NCBI RefSeq assembly: GCF_011075055.1
Contig: NC_058152.1
Location: 8,742,001-8,806,000, forward strand
Source of the DNA: Mangifera indica
Taxonomy: Eukaryota > Streptophyta > Magnoliopsida > Sapindales > Anacardiaceae
Length of the DNA stretch: 64,000 nucleotides
Reading direction: 5' to 3'
In this document: piece after piece, positions 24,267 through 34,700 of the stretch
How the letters are laid out: each line of letters starts with the position of its first letter
Numbering within the stretch: the first letter of the stretch is position 1
Made by a program: the position numbers and the translations under genes
The notes under the pieces: model-generated
The model's database searches: none
Told to the model about the DNA's origin: nothing
What the model saw: the letters and a program-made list of their open reading frames with translations, nothing else

Positions 24267-24977
24267 ACTGTTTATAAAAATTAATTTCTTTTTTCGCTTC
24301 TGCTACCATTTGCCACTTGCCACTTGGCAGAAGCTATTTCTACCAAATGGCATATTAGCCTTTACTTAATTTTTTTATTTTTTTAAATAAATCTATTCTA
24401 TTTTCTTTCATTTTCATTTACAAATCTTTTGATCTCTCAATCTCAATTATTTCATTATATTTTCAATCTTATTAACTCTCTTTTGAAAAATATCTGAATT
24501 CATAAATAATAATTTTTTATATTTATAATTTCATTTTTATTTTTATTTTATCATTACAAAATATTATAAAATATCTAAATTCACAAAAAAAAAATTCATT
24601 TTTATTTTAATTTTATCATTACAAAATATTATAAAATATCTAAATTCACAAATAATAATTCTTTATCTTTGAAGAATTCAGAGATTTAGATATAGAAGAT
24701 GCGCATATAAATGTTTTAATAATTGAAAAATAATTTGTGTTTAAAAATTTTAATTAATTTTTTTTTAAATATTGATAAATGGGTCGGGCCGGCCTGATTA
24801 AAGCCCGGCCCGGCCTGACCCAATTAAGGCCCGTATTATATAGGTTGGGTCTTGGGCTTTTATATTTCAATGGGTCGGCCCGGCTTGAAGGCCCATTATT
24901 GTTTGGGCCTTGGGCTTGACCCATTAACCCAATGGGCTGAGTCGGAGCCAGTCCGACCTGGCCCATTGACATCTCTA
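23852..24977. mobile_element. Non-autonomous hAT element (hAT-2), 1126 bp
   Basis: The left end is TAGACACGTCAATTGGGCC. The right end, reversed, is TAGAGATGTCAATGGGCC. The 8-bp target duplications are ATGTATCC (23844-23851) and ATGTACCC (24978-24985), one mismatch. Subterminal GGGCC/GGCCC, GCCCGG and TCGGGC words crowd both ends. The centre (24280-24770) is AT-rich, with a direct repeat of TTTTATCATTACAAAATATT. No transposase is present. An 8-bp duplication and such ends fit the hAT superfamily. The duplicated left end gives a second potential terminus at 24094. Confidence 0.85.
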
Positions 24978-25049
24978 ATGTACCCTCAACTCGTTGAAGC
25001 TCAAGGTATCTGTTAATTTTAAGAATGAAATTTTTTGAAAGGAAAAAAT

Positions 25050-26805
25050 TGTAATATCTGACATTTATTATTATTATTTTGAATAGATTTGATTTTTATT
25101 TTTGGAATAGGATTTAAATTTTAAGAAGATAAAGTAAACTTGAATTTTGTAAGATATTTCATTAGTTAGAGATAAGGATAAGGATCAAACTTACCAATAT
25201 TTGTTGTGGAATTGGAGATTAAGCATGATTTTTTTTTTAAAAAAACTTACATAGAAAAAATAAATATTTTCTTTCAACTAACTCAAGCATTCTTAAAAAG
25301 CAAAGAGAGATTGTCGGTATTAACTTTAGGGAATAAAATTGGTGAAAGAGGATTTGGAATAGTGAAATAATGCTATTGGAATAGTGTCTTACGCTAAGGA
25401 AAGTCTCAATATTTTCATTTATTTAAGTATATATATGATTTATGATTTTGAGATTAGTTTTTTTTTTTTTAGAATTACAATTCAGTTGTGCTATTATAGA
25501 GTAAAACGTGTCATAATTTGCATTATACATTATTTTTTCCATGATGGTAGTATATTAGTTTGTAAAATAAATAGAAAAATATATTTTGGGAATTTTATTT
25601 TTAATATTTATGTTACCGTTAAATGTATCTATTTGTTAATAAAAATTTTTAATATATTTCAATTCTATTTTATTTTATATATTAATTAAATTTTATAAAA
25701 GCTCGTAATTTTTTTAATAGTTTGTTTATATACTAACTTTGTGAAATTAAATTGCTAGTTTAGAGTATTTTAAAATTTTCCAAAAAAATTATTTAAGATG
25801 CTACAAAATACTATTAAACTGTTGGGTCTGTCGGTATTCTGTTTGTACATCTCACATTGCTTGGGGATGAGACAATTTGACTAGCTAAATAGTATGTGAG
25901 ATTCTTAAACTGTTAAAATGTGTTTGTAAATATGATAGAAATGTTGGGTCTGTCGGTACTCTGTTTGTACATCTCACATTGCTTGGGGATGAGACAATTT
26001 GACTAGCTAAATAGTATGTGAGCTTCTTAAACTGTTAAAATGTGTTTTAGATTGCAAAACCCAAAAACAAAACCATGATGGACTATGTGTCAAAAGTAAA
26101 CAATATCTTAATAATGGACGAGGCTATTGGTCCAAGGATGTTATAGTTTATTATAGGATATAACAACAACCACATGTGTTGAAAGGGCTGGAAAAATATG
26201 TGCCTCTGATTTTTTTTTCAATTCATTTTTTAAAAAAACCAGACGATTTTGAGTTGTAGCAGACCATGAACTTGAAACAAATCATCGGTTCACCTACGAT
26301 CCAACCTAAAATAATATAGAAAGCGGTTATTTTTACAGCAAAAACCATTTAAGTGATCGATTCAGGGTTTGACCAGTCTAATTCATCGATTTAGTTCGGT
26401 TTTGCAATTTATGGTCTTATCACTCACTCCCTTACTTTTATGTATGTAGGTACAAGTGATCATAACGATTGTGAGACAATTTGTGGTTTACCGGCATAAA
26501 GTCGTGAAAGGCCTTTTTTGTCATTTTTTTGGATATTTTTCAATTTATGTGCTTATATTTGTTTTATGCATTTTACTACACTCATTCATGATTTTCAGTT
26601 TGTTTCTATACATGGACATTTTTTTTATGCTTCCGATTTATGTGTTTCAAAGGGTATATTCATAGTTTTCAAAAATGAATAAATAATGTTTTTATTTAAA
26701 GATTTTATGATATTTATTATGTGTTTTTGAAATAAATATATGCATAAATGGTCTAATTGGTGACATCCTCCTTTGGAGGGCAATGCTTCTAGAGAGGGTG
26801 TTACA
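25050..26805 (+). repeat. 3' LTR of Gypsy-2, with an inner insertion
   Basis: It starts TGTAATATCTGACA directly after the PPT GAAAGGAAAAAAT and ends GGGTGTTACA, so the ends are TGTAA...TTACA. The CATCCTCCTTTGGAGG hairpin-like block near the end (26764-26780) is typical of this LTR type. The 1756-bp length includes foreign repeat DNA at about 25815-26140. Confidence 0.65.
25820..26140. repeat. TRIM/LTR-like repeat with an internal 122-bp tandem duplication
   Basis: A block of about 108 bp starting TGTTGGGTCTGTCGGTA at 25820 recurs at 25942 with only two or three changes; 14 bp separate the copies. It contains CTCACATTGCTTGGGGATGA, and the following part contains AACAATATCTTAATAATGGA. Both resemble parts of widespread plant TRIM/LTR sequences. 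No ORF. Confidence 0.65.
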
Positions 26806-27292
26806 CGATTATATGACCCAATCACAAGTTATCATCTTAATTAGTTTGTATATATAAATTTGTATAATTTATTTGTATACATAGTTTTATTCAATATATT
26901 AAATAAGCTCACAAATTTTACTTGACCAAACACATAGACCAGACAGTTCATGTCATTGGATTGTATTCGTATTGTATCAATTTAGGTTTCATATCAAAAA
27001 CTCTAAACCCTAACCTAACTTGAATTAGGATTATATCAAAATTTTTTGACCCAAAATCGAATTGAAATATTTTTGGATTGATCTAACTTAACCCGAATTA
27101 ACCCAAAATATATAATAGGTAAAGTTGTATCAAAATACAACATCTAACAATATAATTTATTACGAATAACATGATTAGTTATAAAATAATATACAAAAAA
27201 AATCAATTTGACATTAAACAATGTGTTGTATAAATAAAATTGTTCTATTTCAATTTAACACTAACTATTTGTTTATTGTCTCTTTATATTGT
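26806..27292. other. AT-rich intergenic stretch
   Basis: Nothing supported. It starts after the Gypsy-2 LTR and ends at dispersed repeat copy B. Confidence 0.5.
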
Positions 27293-28140
27293 TGGGATAA
27301 AAAAAACATAATATCGTAATTAAGAATCCAAATAAGTATACAACTTCAACTTCAAAATTATGCAATTAATAATAAGATTAATAACTACTTGTCAAATATT
27401 TAAAAATTTTAATTTCCAAATTATATGATGAATGTGACTGTCATAAAAATAAAAACCATTAAAAAGGCATTTGATTGGGGTTATCTTTTATAGAAGGTAA
27501 TCTTATTACCATTTCTATTTTAGGTATTAAAAAATTAATATGGTAATCTTAATTTTGTTACTATTTGATCTTTATTAAATTTTTAAGACAAAAATATTCT
27601 CGATTTTTAATTAAAATAATAAGTAATATGAATTTTTTTTTATAACTATTAATCTTTGATATAATAAAGAAAATAATATATTAGTATTTTTTTATTACTT
27701 TTAATCAAACACAATAATTATTTATACACACCAATTTTACCAAAAATAATAATAAATTTATACCCAATAATCTTTTAGGTAATCCATCTTAATAATAATT
27801 TTTCGTTTTTAATAATAAAAAATTATCTAAACCAAACATACTCTAATAAGTATATGAATATGATACACCAAATATAATAAGTTCGAATAAGTAATACTTA
27901 TAACACATTAACAAAAAAAAAAACATTAAATAGTTTTTTACAAGTGTATTAAAAGGAATTATTAAATTAAAATGAATGTCTTTGAGTGATGTAAATTTGA
28001 TATTTGATAATACAATATCAATTTTTTTGTTGATTCAAATTAAGGAATAAGGATTTTATAAATTAAAAATCTTTTTTTCAAATGAAAAAAAAAAAAAGGA
28101 GATGGAAGATTTTTTACTATTATAATATTTACAATATTCT
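27293..28140 (+). repeat. Dispersed repeat, copy B (holds a MITE)
   Basis: It aligns with copy A (9480-9940) on both sides of a 381-bp insertion. Without that insertion the two copies have nearly the same length. Confidence 0.75.
27463..27843. mobile_element. Tourist-like MITE (PIF/Harbinger type), 381 bp
   Basis: The MITE is flanked by the 3-bp duplication TAA (27460-27462, 27844-27846). Left end is AAAGGCATTTGATTGGGGTTA. Right end reversed is GAGTATGTTTGGTTTAGATAA, an imperfect inverted repeat. The inside is AT-rich with mirrored GGTAAT and ATTACC words and no ORF. The matching empty site in copy A (about 9636-9640) proves that this is an insertion. Confidence 0.75.
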
Positions 28141-28555
28141 GTTTCAAATTTTGAGATAAGTTCGTGGGTGACTGGTGTGTTTTAAGATAATTTTGAGGTA
28201 AAACTCATTTAATGATTTCATCAAAATTAAATAGAGAACAAACACATTAACGTATGTTTTAAAAGCAATACCATGATTTTAGTTCAATAATATTATCGAC
28301 CAAACAAAATTTATTAAATTTTCTCAATATTTATTGATCATTTAATTGTCAGAGAGATTCAACAGTATCATCCTCAAACTTATCTTAGACAGCAATGATT
28401 TCTCTTGTTACAGTATTGAATTTCCCTGGAACTTTAAAACCCACAAAACTAGAAAAGATGCTCTTAATATAAGTTTGCGATCGATGGTTCATAAAACATG
28501 AATTCATTAATATTTGCATATTTCAAAGATCTATAAACGTTCAGGAGAGTTTAGA
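28141..28555. other. 3' flank of the U-box gene
   Basis: AT-rich. On the minus strand it would carry the 3' UTR of the U-box gene. AATAAA-like signals are not clear-cut (minus ATTAATATT near 28500). Confidence 0.4.
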
Positions 28556-29743
28556 TCAATGCTTTCGCTCTTCGGCCCACTTGGATCTAAGCATTTTGAG
28601 CAACATTCTTGCCTTGGTCTTGGTCCTATTACCGCACTGGCTCTGTAAAAGAAGCAACAATTGACTCAAAACCCCACCTCCAATGGCTTCTTCTCTAACC
28701 TCCAACGAATCACAACACAAAATCATCAATGAATTCACAGCACTTTCACTTCCTTCATGATCCGATACTCTGAAAACCATCTTCACCAGAGCGCCAACGC
28801 CATTCGGATGCTTCAAAACTCCCTCTTTCGCACTCTCCAACGCCAAAAGTTGTTCAACTCTGGACATCGCCATTGCCGCCAAGCTCTTTCGCCTTCTCTC
28901 GGCTTTCAGAATGTACATTATGAGCCCGTTTATGGCTCCTGAACGAATTATGCTTTCGCGGTTCGATTCCAGGGAGCATAGTCCTGATAAGGCCTGGATT
29001 CCAGGGTCGGACAATTCAGAATCCTGGAGAATTAGCAACATAATAACAGCCAAAATCCTGTGGCTTTTTCCGAGCTGAGAACAAAGGCTTTTTGTTTCCG
29101 GAGATGATGAAATTAAATCTATTAAATGGCACAAACTTCTCTTGATCTTGCCATTGCCTCTCTCAAACAAAGAGATAAAATTCTCCAATTTGGAGTCTTC
29201 AATCAGAATGTTTAAGCACTTAAATTGCCCTGGAAGAAGCAGCCTGGAAACACACAAAAGTGATTCCTGGAAAAACATTGTATGGTCCTGGGAGAGTCCA
29301 GATTCAGCTTTTCCGAAAAGCTGATTGAGAAGTAAAGGCAAGAAGCCCAGTTGGAGCAAACAAGAGGGTTCTTTGACGAGAAGAAGATTGGCAGTTTCAA
29401 GAGTTTTAAGCTTGGTTTTCATGGTGGTTTCCTGAGATTCAAGATTGTGTTTCAGCGGAGAGAAAATATCAGCTTTTGTCAAGTAATCAGGATCAAAATG
29501 GCGACCACCCATTAGAAGCCATTGACGGATTAAATGGCGGAGAGTGTGATTAGGAACAAAGGAAGGATCGTGAAGTTTCTGCATTGTTACAGGACAAGTA
29601 AGATTACCAGCCGCCAACCATTTTTCGATGCTGGATCGGTCGTAAGTTTGGCCTGTACAAAGAGTCACCGGATCTGTGATCAAGTCGAGACTTATTGGGC
29701 ATCTAAACAAGTGGGGAATGGCCATTTGTTGAGCTTCCTCCAT
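28556..29743 (-). CDS. U-box/ARM E3 ubiquitin ligase (PUB25/26/27-like)
   Basis: Intronless frame of 395 codons from ATG at 29743 to TGA at 28556. Residues about 10-80 are a U-box (HLFRCPISLDLITDPVTLC, TYDRSSIEKW, CPVTMQKL, PNHTLRHLI), the RING-like fold without zinc ligands that binds E2 enzymes. The rest is helical, leucine-rich and ends in armadillo-like repeats (about 240-390; GIQALSGLCSLESNRESII, GVGALVKMVF, GGGVLSQLLLLLQS) that would bind substrates. Order, size and lack of introns fit plant PUB-ARM ligases, cytosolic regulators of stress and immune signalling; the exact target cannot be read. The frame is open upstream to 29917, adding 58 hydrophobic residues. I chose the inner ATG because family members start a few residues before the U-box. 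No lesions seen, so it is likely functional. Confidence 0.95.
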   Translation of the reverse strand: MEEAQQMAIPHLFRCPISLDLITDPVTLCTGQTYDRSSIEKWLAAGNLTCPVTMQKLHDPSFVPNHTLRHLIRQWLLMGGRHFDPDYLTKADIFSPLKHNLESQETTMKTKLKTLETANLLLVKEPSCLLQLGFLPLLLNQLFGKAESGLSQDHTMFFQESLLCVSRLLLPGQFKCLNILIEDSKLENFISLFERGNGKIKRSLCHLIDLISSSPETKSLCSQLGKSHRILAVIMLLILQDSELSDPGIQALSGLCSLESNRESIIRSGAINGLIMYILKAERRRKSLAAMAMSRVEQLLALESAKEGVLKHPNGVGALVKMVFRVSDHEGSESAVNSLMILCCDSLEVREEAIGGGVLSQLLLLLQSQCGNRTKTKARMLLKMLRSKWAEERKH

Positions 29744-29935
29744 TGAGGAAAGGTGAAAGAATGACACAAAGTGAAAGTATTGGAGAAAGTTAATTACATG
29801 GGACTGAAATGGGAGGAATAAAGAGAGAAGGTGAAGGAGTTCAGAATGACAGAGAAACACATGGGAAAGAGAGTGAGAAGAGAGAGGAATCGGAAGAGAA
29901 CAACAATGTAGAAACAATAGAAAGAGAGGGAAAAT
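29744..29935 (-). promoter_or_regulatory. Probable 5' UTR of the U-box gene
   Basis: Strongly pyrimidine-rich on the coding strand (CTTCTCTTTC-type runs), as in many plant leaders. It stays open in frame with the CDS. Where transcription starts is not visible; no clear TATA box was found. Confidence 0.45.
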
Positions 29936-32402
29936 GGGGCCTTATCCATGAAAAATGTAAGAACTGCAACTAATAATAAAGAATAATTGTGTGAAAGGTC
30001 CCTTCATCTTCGTCTTAAATTTATCAATCAAGTCAAATTGACTCACCAAACCAGAGAAAAAGAAAGATGAGCATCAAACACTATTTGCCGAAGAATTTTT
30101 TTTTTAAAGTTAAAGTATATATTATATGAATATTTAATTATGTATTTAAAATTGTATATACAAATAAAATAAATTGTATTCACTCTCAGATATACATGTA
30201 AAAAATTATATTAACTCTTGATCCACGTACCAAAACTAAAGAAAATTGTACTGACTTCTGACATAATTAAAATTACAAATTTATATTATGATAAAATATA
30301 CTTAAATTTTATCTTTTACACATATAAAAAGAATGAAGGATATAGGCATTTCTCAAGAAAAAAAAATAAACGTTGAAAATTTTTTTTGTTCATATTTTAG
30401 AATTGTTTTTCACTCTTAGTCACTGAACTTTTAACAAATGTATAAAAAGAAAAAAACTATATGCAGATATATAACTATTTAAGTTTAAACTATTTGAGTT
30501 TTATTTTTTAAACTTTTAAGAGAAGAATAATAGAATCAATAACATGACGTGAGAAATAAATTATTAATGATGTTGTGAAGTTTGAATCACAAGGTTCAAG
30601 ATGAGCTTAACAATTTTCTAAAAGTAATATTATATTATCGAAATAATAATGTATTATTAGCACATAATTTCATAAACTCATATGATTCTCTCTTTTTAAA
30701 TCAAATAAGTTTTACATGAAAGAGTTCTATTCGATATAAATAAGAGAAATAATATTCTTAAAAAAAAAAAGAAATCAAAACTAAATCAAGATGATATGAC
30801 TCAAATCATATGGCAAAATTTTGTAAAAAGTAAGAAGAGTTCTAAATTACCAAAATATAATAGTACCCCAAATTTCTAATAAAGTGGCTAGTTTATGATA
30901 TGTATTGACCAACATTCATTTTTTACTTTTGAATTTTGGGTAAACTACAAAACTACTTTTGTTTAATTAGAATTTGGTGGATGGCCTACCACTTATAAGA
31001 AAGGTTTGAACAAATTTTATGATCAAGTCATAATGGAATTTTATTCAAATATACATCACTTATTTATCCAAATTTTTATATAAATTTGAATCTGAATTTA
31101 TTTCCAAATGTAAATAATCAATAGTTAATTTAAATGGCTCTTAGCTATTACTTTTGACTGCCTAAATATTTAATTCACAAAATTACATGTACATAATTAC
31201 CTAAATATTTATATTCATATAATTACATGTATATAATCCTTGGAGTTCCAAAATTAAACTCAATTATCAAAACATGAAAACCAGTTTACTCGTTCTTGGA
31301 TACAAGCATCTTGATTTCTCTAAATTTTGTATTTTTAATGTATATCTAAAGTATATAGTATTAACATTTTTGAAATAAAAGAGTTTATAGCTATTTAAGA
31401 ATTTTTTATCTTTGTAGGATTCCTTTAAACCCAAAATATGGGGGCAAACAATATTACATACACTCTTTTATATATAAACACTTAATTGAATATTTAAATA
31501 ATATATTATTATATAATTATATCCACATAATTTTACAATTTTACAGGGAGGGAAAAAAACAACTTTGGAAGTAAAAAAATAAAAAAACTTTGATATCATT
31601 GGTTCCTTTTATTTTAGTGTGTTTTTCTCTATCAAAAGAATAAGCAATAAAAGCAAACTTAAATGCCCCTCAAAACAATTGATAATTTTGGCATGAACAA
31701 ATTGGAAGATCTATGACTCAAGTCAGAGAAGAGAAGAAGACAAAACAAAGAAAAGAAAATTAATTAATAGGAAGAAATTTTGGCCTTTCAACACTTTCCT
31801 GTCTGCCATGTGAACTATTCAATGCCCTACTTAATCATTATAATAAATAAATGTTAATGATGATTAGTAAATTAATTAAGATCCTGGCCATGAAAATAAA
31901 ATTAAATAAATTCACTAAAAATTTGCTATTTGCACGTAACCTCTGGAACTTTCAATATTAGATTAATATTTTCATTGAAGTTTAATATTTGTGTATTTCT
32001 TTTATAAGGATAGTAATTGGTTAGAATGTCAAAGTTATGATGAAGATTCCTCAAACTTTTATTATTGGTTTCTGAAAGAGGAGAAATTTTTTAATGTTAT
32101 TTCAAAACTTCCTGATAACCCTGTTCCTGGTTTTATCATCTTTGATCATTTTTATGATATATTTTTTTGTCTTTTTACAAGTAAATAAAAATATTATATT
32201 AAATCTCACATAGTTAACAAATAAGATTATAATCTATTTATAAGTCATAGTTTTTTTAACTTATTATTACATAATTTAAATAAAAAATGCTTGTGTGAAA
32301 TTACAAAATAAATCAAAGCTTTTAATAAAGCCTTCATTATTAATTAGAGTAATTAAAGTTTGAATTTGCATAGGGTATTAAATAATAGTAATGGAATAAG
32401 AA
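29936..32402. other. AT-rich intergenic stretch upstream of the U-box gene
   Basis: No recognised gene or element. A 65-codon plus frame at 31991-32188 (contains NFYYWFLKEEKFF and LPDNPVPGFIIFD) is more protein-like than its surroundings but is unrecognised and isolated, so it is not called. Confidence 0.5.
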
Positions 32403-32411
32403 TATATTTTA

Positions 32412-33076
32412 GGGCCAAAGGACAATTTCCCACCCATTAACTTTTAAAAACCCAAATATCAACCCATTTACTGTTATGAATAAGGGTAAAATTGTCATTT
32501 AACTAAACAAATTAAAAAAATAAAATACTATTACGTTTTTTTCCCACTCAAAGTTTGAAAAATTGCCATTTCCCCCCTAGGGTTTCATTCCTTCTTTGAC
32601 GATATTCTCCGACCGACCATCCATTTATCGACGCTCCCTCTAGCCTCCATGAGGAAGACGTGATTATGAAAAGACCACGAAGATGACAATTGGAAGCGAT
32701 GTTGTTGAAGATCTGTCGGGCAATGGATTATCTGAAAATAACGTCTAACGTCAACGATTTTCGACCAAGATTTAGGGTTTTAGACCAAGAGGAAGAGAGA
32801 AGTTGGAAGGGAGAGAGAACGCGACAGGAGACAATGAACTCTGCCGTCTTTGGTGATAGTTTCAAAATCCTAAGGGGAAAAGGTGATTTTTAAAACCTTC
32901 ATGGGAGGAAACAGATTTATAAACTTAGGGGGAAATAAATTATTTTTATTTTTTATGAAATAACAATTTTACCCCTATTCATAACAGTAAATGGGTGGAT
33001 ATTTAGGTTTTTGAAAGTTAATGGATGAAAATTTGTCCTTTCATTAAACCTTGGGCGGGAAATTGTCCTTTGCTCC
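32412..33076. mobile_element. Mutator-type MITE or small Pack-MULE, 665 bp
   Basis: A perfect 9-bp target duplication TATATTTTA (32403-32411, 33077-33085) flanks ends GGGCCAAAGGACAATTTCCC and, reversed, GGAGCAAAGGACAATTTCCC. The inverted repeats continue for well over 100 bp (shared CATTAACTTT, CCATTTACTGTTATGAATA, GGTAAAATTGT), and weaker similarity reaches about 180 bp. The right arm has an extra partial repeat of about 35 bp. A 9-bp duplication plus long TIRs is the Mutator signature. The centre (32580-32890) is GC-richer and holds a 67-codon frame (32690-32893), which may be captured genic DNA. Confidence 0.88.
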
Positions 33077-33085
33077 TATATTTTA

Positions 33086-34170
33086 AATATATAATTGAAT
33101 ATATAAATGATGTATTATTATTTAATTTATATATTATTTTATCTTTAATTTAAAATTACTAAATTATATAAAAACTTGTTCGTATACTTAATTATATATT
33201 TAAAAGATGTATAAACATAATTTTATTAATTTTAATAATTTGGACTGATATATTTGATTAACAAGATTGTTTATATGGTGCGTCATTTTCAAATCATGTT
33301 GAACCACATCCATTTAAAATGTATTAATTCAAAAACTGCAAATTTGTGCTATAATTTATGCATTAACAAATGAAAATAACTCTGCAACTATTAAACCTAC
33401 GACTTTAAAAATAATGCTCTTAAGTTTAATTTGAGGTGGGTTGTTTAATTTATTAACCAAAGGTGACTTAGGCTCAATATAATATAACTAATTAACTAAT
33501 AAAGTAAAAGTAAATGGGTCGATAGCAAATAAAAAAATGTAAAAAATCTATGGAAAGCGAATTTAGGTGCTGCAGGTGCTTCACTAGGGGTTAGGCCTGT
33601 GTGGCAATACCAAATTAGAAGAAAGACTAGTGTTAATCTAGAACTAATTAATAATTCTTTAATGGATAGTCAATATGCATAAATCCATTAAGCAAATTTC
33701 ACTAATTGATAAATCAGTTAATCTTAATTAACTAATGCCTGTTGTGGTAGGTTGAATTTGGATAAAGTTGGGATAAATAGGGTTAGGTAACTTAGTTTTT
33801 AATTGAATATTAATGCATTAATACCAAATTACAAGAGATATTAGTGTTTTCCATGCATTTGTACGTTTCGGTTATGTTAATGCAATTTCTCCTCATTAAA
33901 TAATGTACATAATTATTAGCCTTGCTCAAAATAAGTAATAGTAGCAATTAGATAGTTAAAAAACTTTCTTATGTTTGTTATAATGTATTGAAAAATAAAT
34001 AAAAAGAAGAAGAAGAAAATATGAGATACAATATTTTTATCGTGAATTAATATAATAATCAGAATGTTTACGTCTTTAATATCAGTATTAATAAAAATAT
34101 ATTATAAAAGAATGATAATCTAATGATGCTTTGTTGTTAAGTTGCATTTTTTTCTTCTCTCTCTCTCTTG
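33086..34170. other. AT-rich intergenic stretch
   Basis: No supported feature. A CT-rich block (34153-34169) abuts the LINE 3' end. Confidence 0.5.
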
Positions 34171-34700
34171 TTTTTTTTGCTAAGTAAGTTACTATTATTA
34201 ACAAAGCAAAAGGACCACAAGGGTTTGAGAACAAGCAAGTTAGCTTAATAAAAGTGGGAGAGGAACAACGAAAACAAATCGCTTATGGGACAAACCCCTC
34301 AGCGCACAACAAAAAACCCAAAAACACAACCTTTTCTCTCCTAACCCAAAAATACCTTTCTTTACACGCCTACTCATAATAACCATCTTAACTTTAAACT
34401 CTTTTTCCTTAGGTTGATTACAAAATACAAACACCTATAGAAGAACCCACAAGTTAGAGGAAAGGAGTTGAACAACTTCAACCATCTCCAAGACTTTCAT
34501 CTTGGATTTTGTTTAAAAATGCACCTTGATAGTCCCCACCATATGGCAGTCCTCTCATTCCTCTTTGATTTCTTCATGCTTTGGAACTCAGTACCCTTGT
34601 GGTTGCACTCTCTTATAATTTTCTTGATGATCATTTCCTTTGACATGGAAGAATTAGTGAAGCAACGCTTGTTTCTTTCTCTTCATATTTCATACACAGT
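34171..34700 (-). mobile_element. LINE 3' segment (C-terminal coding end, 3' UTR, poly-A)
   Basis: On the minus strand this continues the LINE segment that ends at 45043. Joining across the Athila insertion, ISCLVAT runs into VYEI, then RERNKRCFTNSSMS, the usual tail of plant LINE ORF2 after the zf-RVT region. A 3' UTR with GGGGTTTGTCCCATAAG follows, and it ends in an 8-base A run (plus-strand T at 34171-34178). The plus-strand frame 34468-34737 is antisense. Confidence 0.75.

Larger units (their letters stand above)
22590..26805 (+). mobile_element. Ty3/Gypsy chromovirus remnant (Gypsy-2), 5' half missing
   Basis: The plus strand holds, in order, a degraded RNase H (near 22815, YHLGK), an integrase zinc region (22980-23300), the integrase C-terminus (23390-23640), a chromodomain that is interrupted by hAT-2, a PPT (25037-25049) and a 3' LTR (25050-26805). 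The integrase core between about 23300 and 23390 is deleted. It is a separate element from Gypsy-1, because both carry the same integrase N-terminal segment. Confidence 0.8.

Noticed and set aside
25384..25689. 101-codon plus frame
   Set aside because: Lies inside the Gypsy-2 LTR and is AT-driven (Ile, Phe, Tyr).
26999..27012. Telomere-like AAACCCTAA words
   Set aside because: Only single degenerate occurrences; no tandem telomeric array.
31991..32188. 65-codon plus frame in the U-box upstream spacer
   Set aside because: Protein-like text but isolated, unrecognised and in AT-rich DNA.
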